Origin: UBA6623 sp965217195
GTDB taxonomy: Bacteria; Acidobacteriota; Terriglobia; Bryobacterales; UBA6623
Direction: 5' to 3'
NCBI GenBank assembly: GCA_965217195.1
Contig: CBDCHL010000004.1
Location: forward strand, 620,001 to 684,000
Length of the DNA: 64,000 bases
Position 1 is the first letter of the stretch. Each line of letters opens with the position of its first letter. This document shows, piece after piece, positions 26,775 through 35,133 of the stretch. A program made the translations under genes and the position numbers. A model generated the notes under the pieces. That model did no database searches. It was given only the letters and a program-made list of their open reading frames with translations, and had not been told where the DNA came from.

Positions 26775-27467
26775 ATGCTTCGGACCGTGAGCAGAGCGTT
26801 CGGCTATGTACGGGTGAGCGGACGAAGTCAGCTCAAAGGTGACGGTTTCCGCCGACAAAGTGCCGCGATTCGCCAATACGCGGAGCAGAACGGCATTCGA
26901 GTGGTGCGGATTTTCAGGGAGGAAGGCGTCAGCGGAGCGGCTGAATCTACGACCCGTCCCGCTTTCACCGAGTTACTCGAAGCCCTTCACGGTAACGGAG
27001 TCAATGCCATCATCGTCGAGCGTCTTGACCGGCTCGCACGCGATTTGCTGATTCAGGAAACCATCCTTGCCGACCTTGCAAAGCACGGATTCACGCTCGT
27101 TTCGGTTGCCGAGCCCGACCTGATGGCCAACGACCCGACCAGGGTACTGTTGCGCCAGATGATGGGTGCGGTCGCACAATACGACAAGGCCATGATTGTC
27201 ACCAAGCTACGCGCCGCACGGCTCCGTAAGAAGGCGGGTACGGGCCGGTGTGAAGGCGCAAAGCCGTACGGCTACTATACCGGCGAGAAGGCCGTGATAG
27301 AGCGCATGAAAGCGCTGAGAGCTCAGGGAATGGGGTTCGACCGCATCGCCCGCCAGCTCAACGAGGACGGCATCAAACCCCGGCGGGGGAAACAGTGGTG
27401 GGGGCTAACGGTGAACAAGATTCTCACCGGCAAGGGGCGGGGCCAGGTGGCTGACGGGCTTCGGTGA
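26775..27467 (+). CDS. Serine recombinase (resolvase/invertase family)
   Basis: About 230 residues with the resolvase N-terminal catalytic domain: FGYVRVSGRSQ (catalytic Ser in VSGRSQ), FREEGVSGAAE, and the conserved VERLDRLARDLLIQE. A C-terminal region (FDRIARQLNEDGIKPRRGKQ) resembles the recombinase-type DNA-binding domain and is short. The ATG at 26775 is preferred; one at 26751 or a GTG at 26787 are alternatives. Probably remnant or small independent element within the island; its recombination site is unknown. Confidence 0.85.
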   Translation: MLRTVSRAFGYVRVSGRSQLKGDGFRRQSAAIRQYAEQNGIRVVRIFREEGVSGAAESTTRPAFTELLEALHGNGVNAIIVERLDRLARDLLIQETILADLAKHGFTLVSVAEPDLMANDPTRVLLRQMMGAVAQYDKAMIVTKLRAARLRKKAGTGRCEGAKPYGYYTGEKAVIERMKALRAQGMGFDRIARQLNEDGIKPRRGKQWWGLTVNKILTGKGRGQVADGLR

Positions 27468-27555
27468 GGACGACGACGCTTTCGACCGCCCAGCGGATTC
27501 TGTCGCGGTTCCAATGAATACCGCCGATGCTCCGCTGATCGCTTTCGACATCCGA

Positions 27556-27635
27556 GCGGGTCCCTCGTAGGATGGGTCCCATACTCGACGGGCCCCAAAA
27601 AGCGCGATCAAGCTGAACGATTGACTTACTCCCCG
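27556..27635. repeat. Direct repeat R3, copy a
   Basis: Begins GCGGGTCCCTCGT and contains GGGTCCCATACTCGACGGGC, CCCCAAAAAGCGCGATCA and GAACGAT. It matches 28353-28433 in the same orientation at about 80%. Confidence 0.8.
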
Positions 27636-27636
27636 A

Positions 27637-28107
27637 CTAATGTGTACACCAAATTTTGAACCGCAGGCGGAGCCTCGGAAGGCCGGGAATTTCGACGACG
27701 CTGCCGAGTTCGTCCTTCTTCATCCGGCGGGTAGCGGCGACTTGGCTCATCTCGCCGGAGCGGACTTTCCCGGCTAAGTCGGGACGCTTGTTGTGGAGCG
27801 CAAGAGCGCGGGCGATAGTCGGCTCGGAAGCCTGCACTTCAGCGGCTAGACGGGAGCGCTCGCGAGAAGGTGCGGTATCAATTGATTCCTGACTTTCTCC
27901 TCTGCTTTCTCCCTTTGCCGCGTGGGGCCGTCCCGACATCGCCTTGCTCCGCTTCCGGTTGGCCTTCTCCCGCTGCGTGCCGCCTAAACTACTGATTTCA
28001 TTACCCCCATTAAGGTCTGTCGATTTCGACATACCTTTAACGCCTTGCCCCTGGGAGAGCCTTAATCGCGCTGCCGCCTGCTCCCGCTCGTGCTCTTCCC
28101 ACTTCAT
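27637..28107 (-). CDS. Hypothetical protein with ParB/plasmid-protein-like tail
   Basis: A 156-residue frame. The C-terminal part (EPTIARALALHNKRPDLAGK, VRSGEMSQVAATRRMKK) resembles the helix-turn-helix end of phage and plasmid ParB-like proteins that contain repeats of the type RPDLAEKVRAGE. The N-terminal half (GMSKSTDLNGGNEISSLGG) is low complexity. It lies exactly between two direct repeats and may be a fragment carried by that unit. The start is uncertain. Confidence 0.45.
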   Translation of the reverse strand: MKWEEHEREQAAARLRLSQGQGVKGMSKSTDLNGGNEISSLGGTQREKANRKRSKAMSGRPHAAKGESRGESQESIDTAPSRERSRLAAEVQASEPTIARALALHNKRPDLAGKVRSGEMSQVAATRRMKKDELGSVVEIPGLPRLRLRFKIWCTH

Positions 28108-28352
28108 GACGACCGCCGCACGCTGGTCCGGGAAGTCTTCGCAGACAGCCTGAAAATACCACCTATTGTGGTGTTGTCAGGTGCGAACCCAATATCTGGT
28201 ACCCCATCGACGATCAAAACCCCCATTCCCCGCCGAATCCTCGCCGCTGTGGCGTTCCCAGCGGTTCCGGCGTGGTAGACAGCGGCGAGAGCTCCCAGGC
28301 GCTCTGAGGGCTCGCTCTCGGGGTGCCGAACAGAACCCCGTTTTGCGTTCCG

Positions 28353-28433
28353 GCGGGTCCCTCGTGAATAGGGTCCCATACTCGACGGGCCCCAAAAAGC
28401 GCGATCATGCGGAACGATAGACTTACCCCTCGA
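28353..28433. repeat. Direct repeat R3, copy b
   Basis: Second copy of 27556-27635, flanking the ParB-like frame. The adjacent 28108-28352 is non-coding as far as I can see and includes a segment near 28178-28195 (GGTGCGAACCCAATATC) that resembles repeat R4. Confidence 0.8.
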
Positions 28434-28612
28434 TGAATGGGCGCAACGAACGCGGAGCGCTCTTTGGCGGCTCGACATGGCCCTCGTCAAGCGAGTTCGT
28501 ACACCCGGTTGTCGTCTTCGCGTTCCCATGCGCGGGCCTCGGAGTTTCCGATTTCAGGGAGCGGGCCGAGCGATTCAACGTACGGAAAACGCGGTACACT
28601 ACTACCAACTGC

Positions 28613-29458
28613 ATGCCCGTCGAAGCTGATAGGGTTCCAAGTGCTGCCGAGATCTTTCCATCCGCGCCCAGGGTGATCTATGAGCAGAACCCCTTGACTC
28701 TGGTCGTCTGTCAACTTCGATTCAACCCGATACTTAGGATCGATACGGAGAAAGCACCGGCGGCCTTCCAAGAGCGCATCCGGCACGAGTTTCCCCTTTA
28801 CCGAGAGAAGCAGTTGACTCCAGATCTGGCTCAGCTTCCCGACGCCGTTCAAAACCTCCTGAGGGCTGCTGGCGTCCAGAGCCCCAAGCAACAGTCAGCC
28901 TACGATTTCGTTTCTGAAGACGAAACATGGACCGTGGGCCTTACCCGGGAATTCTTATCGCTATCGACGCCAAAATACCGACGCTGGGAGGAATTTCGCG
29001 GCAAGTTGCAGGGTCCACTTCAAGCACTTTTAGATATCTATGAGCCCAGCCTTTTCATTCGCACCGGGTTGCGATACAGGAATGTGATTCAACGATCTTT
29101 ACTCGGGCTGGAGGAGACCCAATGGAAGAATCTGCTGGGGCCTTCAATCGCGGGGGTCTTCTCCGCCAAGGAGGTGGCGGGGCAGGTCGAAAGCTGCCAA
29201 ACCAAGATGCAGATCCGGTTGTCTGATCACCAAGGAAGTGTCCAAATCATCCACGGGATTGCGGAAAACCCTGATAATGAAAACGAAGAATGCTACGTGA
29301 TTGACAACGATTTTTTCACTGACGAAAAGACGGAGAACCAAGATGCCCTCGACGTACTCGACAACTTCAACCGACAATCCGGCCGACTCTTCCGTTGGTG
29401 TATCTCCGAACGACTTAATGAAGCAATGGAGCCGAGTAGAGTTGATCCAGCACCGTGA
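28613..29458 (+). CDS. TIGR04255-family protein
   Basis: 281 residues from the ATG at 28613. The start YEQNPLTLVVCQLRFNPILR and the following layout match the sporadically distributed family TIGR04255, whose function is not established. No catalytic motif, signal peptide or membrane segment is seen; the C-terminus is acidic (ENPDNENEECYVIDNDFFTD). It overlaps the next gene by 116 bp in another frame, and a third gene follows, suggesting a three-gene unit. Patchy distribution and island location are compatible with a defence or competition role, but that is only inference. Confidence 0.75.
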   Translation: MPVEADRVPSAAEIFPSAPRVIYEQNPLTLVVCQLRFNPILRIDTEKAPAAFQERIRHEFPLYREKQLTPDLAQLPDAVQNLLRAAGVQSPKQQSAYDFVSEDETWTVGLTREFLSLSTPKYRRWEEFRGKLQGPLQALLDIYEPSLFIRTGLRYRNVIQRSLLGLEETQWKNLLGPSIAGVFSAKEVAGQVESCQTKMQIRLSDHQGSVQIIHGIAENPDNENEECYVIDNDFFTDEKTENQDALDVLDNFNRQSGRLFRWCISERLNEAMEPSRVDPAP

Positions 29459-29765
29459 ATCGCTTGGGTTCGGAGCGCTCACCTTCGGATGGGCGAACGA
29501 AACCGGAGGCACGATGGTCGCGGTCAGCCAGCCTGCAGACGAGGATGAGGCCAGATCTCTTCAGACGCGAGTGATCCTGCATTGGTTGGTTGACTTGATG
29601 CCTGACGCTGCGCTGGGGAACGTACTCGAGGACACGCTAGGGGCTTGGGAGGACTACCAGATCTCATTGAGGCCAGCCCTCCCCGCGCCAGCGACAACCA
29701 AGCGGGTCACAGCCCGCATAAGACGTCGATTTGAGCGGCCAGCATTTGAAATTGTCGAGGAATAG
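29343..29765 (+). CDS. Hypothetical protein, second gene of the TIGR04255 module
   Basis: 140 residues from the ATG at 29343, which has GGAG 7 nt upstream; the ATG at 29418 would reduce overlap with the preceding gene. The core (LGFGALTFGWANETGGTMVA) and the Arg-rich C-terminus (KRVTARIRRRFERPAFEIVE) match no family I know. It is followed after 6 bp by the third gene. Confidence 0.6.
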   Translation: MPSTYSTTSTDNPADSSVGVSPNDLMKQWSRVELIQHRESLGFGALTFGWANETGGTMVAVSQPADEDEARSLQTRVILHWLVDLMPDAALGNVLEDTLGAWEDYQISLRPALPAPATTKRVTARIRRRFERPAFEIVEE

Positions 29766-29771
29766 CGCTTT

Positions 29772-30368
29772 GTGCCAAGAGTCTATTCTGCTTCGCCGTC
29801 TAACGGGGCGATCCGCCAGGGAGAAATCCTATCGGGGTTAACTGAACAGCGAGCAGTTGGGCCAGCATCGAACGAAGATGAGGCCGCCCCAATCGACTTC
29901 GTGCGACACCCTTTTGCTGTGGTCTTAACACAAGACTGCGATCTGGATTCTGATTTCAACACCCGGCGCGAACCGGGGACGAACCCCCTCCACAAACTGC
30001 TTCCCAACATACTCTTCGCCGAAGTTTTTCTCGCAAGAGAGTTGCGCGGCCAGCACAACCACCTAACCAGCAACCTGTGGCGCCGCGTCCGCAAAAATGA
30101 GGAGCAGAGGTATCACTACCTGCCTCGTGTTGAGCCAAAGGACGACGCACTCGGGGAGGGGTCCGCAGATGATCTAACCATTGACTTCAAACAAGTATTC
30201 ACTTTTGGTGCTGAAGCCCTATACGCTTGCATCGGCACTACAGCGGACCGCCGTTGCTGTCTGAATGGTCCATTCATGCAAGATCTCAGCAATAGATTCG
30301 GCTACTACCAAATTCGCGTCGCGCTTCCTGAGACCGAGACGCAAACGGCCCCACCGAAACCCTCCTGA
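29772..30368 (+). CDS. Hypothetical protein with TQDCD motif, third gene of the TIGR04255 module
   Basis: 198 residues from a GTG at 29772, 6 bp after the previous stop. The strand AVVLTQDCDLDSDF near residue 50 resembles a V(I/L)(S/T)(Q/H)DCD motif found in poorly characterised proteins, possibly a metal or catalytic site. No signal peptide or membrane segment. Function unknown; the tight linkage suggests it acts with the two upstream proteins. Confidence 0.6.
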   Translation: MPRVYSASPSNGAIRQGEILSGLTEQRAVGPASNEDEAAPIDFVRHPFAVVLTQDCDLDSDFNTRREPGTNPLHKLLPNILFAEVFLARELRGQHNHLTSNLWRRVRKNEEQRYHYLPRVEPKDDALGEGSADDLTIDFKQVFTFGAEALYACIGTTADRRCCLNGPFMQDLSNRFGYYQIRVALPETETQTAPPKPS

Positions 30369-30744
30369 ATCGATCGCGGCCAGAGTGGCGCTCTTCGAGC
30401 GGGAACCCCATCCTAAACTGAGTCGGTGGAGTCTCTCGCCGGTTGGCTTTCTGGGTACCTTGGCTACCCTGTCTACCGTCATGGCCGCACCCAACCCCGC
30501 AACCGCCCTCCGCAACGTCGAGAAAGCCCCAGATACCTCCACCCGAAAACGACCGCCCGAGAACCTCGTCCCCACAGGGACTGCATCGCTGCGAGAGTTG
30601 GAAGCTAGTCGATGATCCTCAGACACCGGCGACGGTCCCCGGGTCTCTATGCTGTTGAGGCTTGTGAAGCTCGGGCCGATGGCTATTCGTGACCGCGACC
30701 CCAAGCTGGATACAGCTTACGCCGGGACTTGACGACCTCCAGGC
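30369..30744. other. No gene or structure recognised
   Basis: 376 bases between the TIGR04255 module and the next reverse-strand gene. Frames are open on both strands, but none shows protein-like composition or a start signal. I saw no repeat or hairpin of note. Confidence 0.4.
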
Positions 30745-31155
30745 TCATCCCTCCACCGCCCTCTCCCTTAACCGATCCTGCTCTTCAGCCGCCTTGGCCG
30801 CCGCCTGCAACTGCGAGCCTTCCCAATGCACATGCTCGTGCTTCTCCAGGTGCGTGTGGTGGTGCGTGTGCTGCCCGGCCATCTTGTTCGACTCCTGCGC
30901 CGCCAGCTTCACCAGCGTTTCCAGCACCCGCGCCCGAGTCCGAATCGGCACATGCGGCACCAGCTCCGTCAATTGCTTGAGCGCCAGGGTGCCGGTCACC
31001 AGGAGCCGCCGCCGCATGTGCTCCTCATCCGGCTCCGCCCCGCTTCTCAGCAGCGCCAGGGTCTCCTCCACCTGATCGGCCAGGTTTTTAACCATCCCCC
31101 CGGACGCCTTCTTCGCCGCGGCCTCGTTCACTTCATCTTCAAAGGTGACTTCCAT
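30745..31155 (-). CDS. Hypothetical protein with His-rich stretch
   Basis: 136 residues from the ATG at 31155 (GGGGGAG just upstream). Helical, with an acidic N-terminus (EVTFEDEVNEAAAKKASGG), a repeat-like helical core, and the histidine cluster QHTHHHTHLEKHEHVHW near residue 100 that could bind metal. No family recognised. Composition and start signal favour a real gene. Confidence 0.5.
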   Translation of the reverse strand: MEVTFEDEVNEAAAKKASGGMVKNLADQVEETLALLRSGAEPDEEHMRRRLLVTGTLALKQLTELVPHVPIRTRARVLETLVKLAAQESNKMAGQHTHHHTHLEKHEHVHWEGSQLQAAAKAAEEQDRLRERAVEG

Positions 31156-31238
31156 GGCTCCCCCATTTTAGTTCAGATTCCGAACCGTTCATCTCGAACC
31201 ACCAGAAGCCCGCTTTCCGGGGTCTTGAGTCAACCATT

Positions 31239-31505
31239 TCATTGCGGCCCGGAAAGCCCTTGGCTCGGGGTCCCGTCCGAGCCGCTTGTGCGGCACTTGT
31301 ACGTACAACGATGCTCCGGGAGAGCGGCTGAGAGTAGTTCATGGCCCGCCGTGAGCGCTTCGGCGAAGGAGTCGTAATCCTCCATCACGACCGGGCCCCT
31401 CTGCCCTTCAATGCGGAGCCGCCATGCAGCAAGATGCCACTCAATCGAGAAGCTGACGGTGGTGGAGAGGAGATCATGAGTTTCGTGGATGACGCGGAAA
31501 GACAT
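31239..31505 (-). CDS. Small hypothetical protein
   Basis: 88 residues with alternating hydrophobic strands (TTVSFSIEWHLAAWRLRI) and a helix (SFAEALTAGHELLSAAL). No family recognised. It is on the same strand as the His-rich protein. Support is composition only. Confidence 0.4.
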   Translation of the reverse strand: MSFRVIHETHDLLSTTVSFSIEWHLAAWRLRIEGQRGPVVMEDYDSFAEALTAGHELLSAALPEHRCTYKCRTSGSDGTPSQGLSGPQ

Positions 31506-31686
31506 TCCTTTCCGGGAAACGTAGCACGTATACGGATCACATTCTTATAAATATTTCATAATTTCCCGTAAATTCAACACGGGGCGAAAGGGCGGCGCTC
31601 ACTGAGGAGGCATTGGCCATCCTCCTAAGGTTGGAGCGGGAACCGTCGCGGTGGCCGCCATGTTGCGATGAGAGCACGGGATCACG

Positions 31687-32190
31687 GTGTTCCTGCCTGA
31701 CGATTACGCTAGAATCGGGCAACCAGTCATCATCAAGGAGCCTACGGAGGGCCGAATCATCGGAATCGTTGGTGACATCTATCGGTTTCTGACAACGAGT
31801 AATGAGACGGGTGGTCGATACTCGACGTTCGAGGCGACTGTGCTGCCCGGTGGTGGACCACCACCGCACATCCACCGCCGAGAAGACGAGACGTTCTACG
31901 TGGTCGATGGTGAGATCACATTCCAGATCGGCAATGAGCGCCGTGTGGCGAAGCCGGGCACGTTCGTCCACATGCTAGTTGGAAACCGGCACGCTTTCAA
32001 GAACGAGACAGGCCAACCAGCGAAGATGTTAATCTCCTTCGCACCTGCGGGGCTTGAAGGGATGTTCTTTGAAGTTGGAAAAGATCTAGCCGAAGGGGAG
32101 AAGCCGGATGAGCCCTCGCCGGGAGAGATCGAACGGATGCTTGAAGCCGCTGGGCGTTACGGCATCGAATATGACCTACCAACTCACTGA
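31687..32190 (+). CDS. Cupin-domain protein
   Basis: 167 residues from a GTG at 31687. Single cupin barrel: motif 1 PPHIHRREDETFYVVDGE with His, His and Glu metal ligands and motif 2 PGTFVHMLVGNRHAFKN with the fourth His. This resembles quercetin dioxygenase-like cupins. Substrate cannot be inferred. It lies alone, upstream of the candidate selenoprotein gene. Confidence 0.85.
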   Translation: MFLPDDYARIGQPVIIKEPTEGRIIGIVGDIYRFLTTSNETGGRYSTFEATVLPGGGPPPHIHRREDETFYVVDGEITFQIGNERRVAKPGTFVHMLVGNRHAFKNETGQPAKMLISFAPAGLEGMFFEVGKDLAEGEKPDEPSPGEIERMLEAAGRYGIEYDLPTH

Positions 32191-32489
32191 ATGATGATAG
32201 CGCTGCTGGCATTACTGTCGATAACAATCGTTCCGTCCACCTATCGAATCGCGGGGCTACCTGGTCCCCGATCCGGACCGGTTTTGCCCGCACCGACCAG
32301 GCTCCGAGCATTCTTCGACGGCGCTTTGAGGAGGCGCTTTGAGGAAATGTGGGATGGACTTCAGCACCCTTCGAGCTTCTGCGTAGCGGGGATTCGGATC
32401 ATGGCCCGAGGTGTCGTGTCGATCTCGGTTGCGTAACTTGTCGCCTCCACGCAACGACTTAACGGTTGAGGACCGCAGTGGCAGATTCA

Positions 32490-33098
32490 ATGCATACACG
32501 TAACTCGTTTAGGGCCACCACCGCCATCGTCTTTTTGCTGCTGGCGATCCCATGCCTCCGGGCTCAGTATGGGCCTAAAGACGGCGAGGGCCTCTCTTCT
32601 TCCGATCTCGACCGCGTCCAGGTAGGACAGAGCGCGCCGGACTTCACCTTGCCCAAGTCCGATGGCGAGGCGCTGACCTTGTCCTCGCTACGGGATAAGA
32701 ATGTCGTTCTCGTCTTCTACCGCGGCCACTGGTGACCCTTCTGTACCAAGCAACTCGTCGAGTTGCAAAGTCTGCTGCCCGAGAAACACAAACGAGACAC
32801 GCTGATTGTCGCCGTCGCCCCCGACAGCGTCGAAGACATCGTGAAGATGATTCCGAAAGTGGAATCGCAAACCGGCCGCGACTTCGCCATTACGTTGGTG
32901 AGTGATGCGGAGCACAAAGTCATCGATCGATATGGGCTGCTCAATGAAAAGGCCGCTGAGCGCGGACGCTATTTACCCCATCCGACGACCTACGTGATCG
33001 ACAAATCGGGCAAAGTTCGTTGGAAGTTCACCGAAGTCAACTACAAAATCCGGCCGACCAACAAGATGATCCTCGATGCGCTCAGCGAGATTGATTAA
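32490..33098 (+). CDS. Candidate selenoprotein: secreted peroxiredoxin-like (AhpC/TSA) with Sec in UxxC
   Basis: Reading through one in-frame TGA (32733-32735, codon 82) gives 202 residues. An N-terminal signal peptide (IVFLLLAIPCLRAQ) precedes an AhpC/TSA domain (GQSAPDFTLPKSDGEALTLS; NVVLVFYRGHW). The TGA falls exactly where Cys-containing homologues have the first Cys of W-C-P-F-C, giving W-U-P-F-C-T-K-Q. The frame then continues intact to the normal end (HPTTYVIDKSGKVRWKF; DALSEID). A hairpin matching the bacterial SECIS layout starts 14 nt after the TGA. The alternative is a pseudogene with a TGC-to-TGA change. The ATG at 32490 is preferred over a TTG at 32466. Confidence 0.75.
32750..32766 (+). 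promoter_or_regulatory. Bacterial SECIS-like hairpin
   Basis: GCAACTC-GTC-GAGTTGC: a perfect 7-bp stem with a 3-nt loop beginning with G. The apical loop begins 21 nt after the TGA, within the usual 16-37 nt. It also encodes part of QLVELQS, so the palindrome could arise by codon choice alone. Confidence 0.6.
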
Positions 33099-33211
33099 AG
33101 GCCCGTCCGAGCGCGAGGGCTCTTTCCACCACCAACCGAATTTTTTCAGCTCTGGGCGTTGAGACCGGACGGGTTTCGGCGACCCAGAAGGGCCCTGATC
33201 GTCTCAGGATC

Positions 33212-33251
33212 GCGGATTTGATGGTGCGAACCCGATATCCCGACAGTAATC
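33212..33251. repeat. Dispersed repeat R4, copy a
   Basis: Shares GCGGATTT, GCGAACC and GATATCCCGACAGTAATC with 47967-48004 in the same orientation. It lies directly downstream of the candidate selenoprotein gene. Confidence 0.6.
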
Positions 33252-33280
33252 GAGTTGTGCCCAATCAGTCTCGGTGATAA

Positions 33281-33719
33281 TCACTGCTCAGGTGCTATAT
33301 TGGCGTTCAAACGGAAGAAGTTATCCGGGTCGTACTTCGCCTTGATAGCGCTTAGTTGGCGATGCTGTGCGAACAGAGCCGTCCGCGCACACAATACGCG
33401 CCGAAAGCAGGCTGTCGATCGTGAGGCCGTACTTGCGGCGGACCCACCCTTCACCTCCTCCGAGCGTGAGTCCGGCAACTCCCGTCTCCGATACCACGCC
33501 ACCCGGTACGACAAGGCCGAAAGGCTGCGTCTCGCGATCAGCGTCCCCCCACAACGCTCCACCCTGCACGCGCGCGATCCGGGTGTCTGGGTCCACATCG
33601 ACGCCGCGCATCCGCGTCAGGTCGATGACCACGCCCCCCGTAACGCTCGAGTGGCCGGCGACTGAATGGCCGCCGCCGCGGACAGCGACCAGAAGTTCAT
33701 GCCGGCGTGCGAACTTCAC
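33281..33719 (-). pseudogene. Remnant of an FAD-linked (berberine-bridge-type) oxidase
   Basis: The first part (reverse strand from 33719) reads FARRHELLVAVRGGGHSVAG and later VPGGVVSETGVAGLTLGGGE, the FAD-binding PCMH domain of this oxidase family. After CADGSVRTAS the frame breaks, and a different frame supplies the family's extreme C-terminus (SAIKAKYDPDNFFRLNANI). The N-terminus and roughly 250 internal residues are missing. It abuts fragments of two other genes. Confidence 0.8.
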
Positions 33720-33723
33720 GCCC

Positions 33724-33910
33724 GACTGCTGGACAAGACTTTAATCGTTTGCATGGGCGAGTTTGGTCGTACGGTGAGAGATCTGACTGTTAACAAGGGT
33801 CGTGACCACCACCGGTTCGCGTCGACCACGATCTTCGCCGGCGGCGGGGTGAAGGGCGGCCGAATTATTGGCGCGACAGACGAAACGGGTGGAAAGGTAG
33901 TGGATCCCGG
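33724..33910 (+). pseudogene. DUF1501 gene fragment
   Basis: About 60 residues: LLDKTLIVCMGEFGRTVRDL, GRDHHRFASTTIFAGGGVKG and GATDETGGKVV match the C-terminal part of DUF1501 proteins; compare the intact copy at 39747-41195 (ETLVIWGGEFGRTP, MWLAGGGVKGGLVHGETDE). Both ends are cut and join unrelated fragments. Confidence 0.75.
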
Positions 33911-34488
33911 GATCGGACGGTGCCAACTCTTCAAACGGAACGAGGCCGACCACGATCTGGACCAGAGTGAACCCTTTCGCCTTCCGGTCCGCTGTCAGCT
34001 TCTGAAAACCTTCCCAGCTTAACCGGTCGGACGTGCCGGTCCACCACGTATCGCCCAACCAGTAGAAGGGTGTTCCATCGGCGTGCTCGAAATAGCGCTT
34101 GTTCGAACTGATCCGCAACGAGCCGTGGCGCAGCAACTCGTTTGCGCCGTGGTATGCTGTGATCCTTACCCGCCCTTCCCGTCCGTTCAGGTCCGGATTA
34201 TCAGGATCCGTGCTCTCCAGGCGATAGATATACTCGCCCGGCGAGGGAGGAGCGAAACGGACCGTCCACTCGCTGCCCCCCCCGCCAGAACGTCGGTACC
34301 CGCCAGGATGCTCCGTCTTTGCTGAAGATGACATCCACATCCACATCGTTGAAGGGATCCGCGTACGCTTTTTGGGACTCAAAGGTCCACTCAAAGACCC
34401 GACTCTGCGTCGCCGTAGGCTCCGAACCGGCCGCGGCAACCGCCGTCACCAAGGGGAGAAACACTACCAGCCATTTCAGCTTATTCAT
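33900..34488 (-). pseudogene. Frameshifted, truncated DUF5060/DUF4038 glycoside-hydrolase-like gene
   Basis: From the ATG at 34488: signal peptide (LKWLVVFLPLVTAVAAAGS) and a DUF5060-type start (VFEWTFESQKAYADPFNDVD). Near a run of eight C (about 34277-34284) the frame shifts and continues as SEWTVRFAPPSPGEYIYRLE, then HADGTPFYWLGDTWWTG (DUF4038-like catalytic domain start). Similarity ends near 33905, where the DUF1501 fragment begins. The homopolymer frameshift could be a sequencing artefact, but the 3' truncation is real in this assembly. Confidence 0.75.
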
Positions 34489-34580
34489 CTTATCGCCTCC
34501 CGTCCTTTCCTCTTTATTTGCGGTGAAATCCGGGGCAGACGACAGGATCCTACTCTTCCTTCTTCACTTCACCTGTGTCG

Positions 34581-35133
34581 CTAGGTGCGGCAGTGCAGGC
34601 AGGGAATCCTCCACTGCGGCCCCGCTGGGCTGGAAGGTCCACCGTGTATGGTCCCGGGCGTTGGCGCGGCCCCCGTTGAACAAAACTGTTGAGGCTGTAC
34701 CGCCTCTTCCAAATTTCCCACCTGCGCCAAAGCCGGCCCCAAGTTCTTTCGAGCCTCCGTGGAATTTGGATCCAGCTTCAGTGCGGCACGGAACTCCTCG
34801 ATAGCTCCGAGCAGATCGCCCTGCTTGGCGAGGACTATGCCGAGACCGCTGTGAGCTTCGGCGTAGGCTGGTCGAAGCTTGAGTGCGGTTCGAAACTCTT
34901 GGCCCGCTTCTTGATCCGAACTATCCTCGCCAAGCAGGGCCTCGGCCGGATTGAAATGCGCTTCGGAATTCCTGGATTGCCTCGCGGAAATACCTTTGTG
35001 CGGCGAACGCTGCCCCGAGGTAATTGTGCGCGTCGGGATTCGCCGGATCGATCTCAATGGCCTTTCGAAAATGCTGCATGGCTTTGGCTATGTTGCCGGC
35101 CGCCTGCAAGGCCACGCCAGTCCTGATGATCAC
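34581..35133 (-). pseudogene. Frameshifted TPR-repeat coding region
   Basis: Two frames carry TPR units: AMQHFRKAIEIDPANPDAHN and FAAQRYFREAIQEFR (34921-35133), then, after a shift near 34970, FRTALKLRPAYAEAHSGLG and GAIEEFRAALKLDPNSTEAR. It starts within the stop of the TPR gene upstream and may be its continuation or a damaged second gene. Confidence 0.65.

Noticed and set aside
27556..28433. CRISPR array
   Set aside because: Only two copies of each repeat, irregular spacing and no cas genes anywhere in the window.
32490..33098. Peroxiredoxin as two separate short genes or a simple pseudogene
   Set aside because: The two halves are in the same frame, separated by a single TGA at the Cys position and followed by a SECIS-like hairpin; no other lesion is present.
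34201..34488. Independent 95-residue secreted protein
   Set aside because: Its end coincides with a run of eight C, after which the other frame continues the same DUF5060-type domain, so it is the start of one frameshifted gene.
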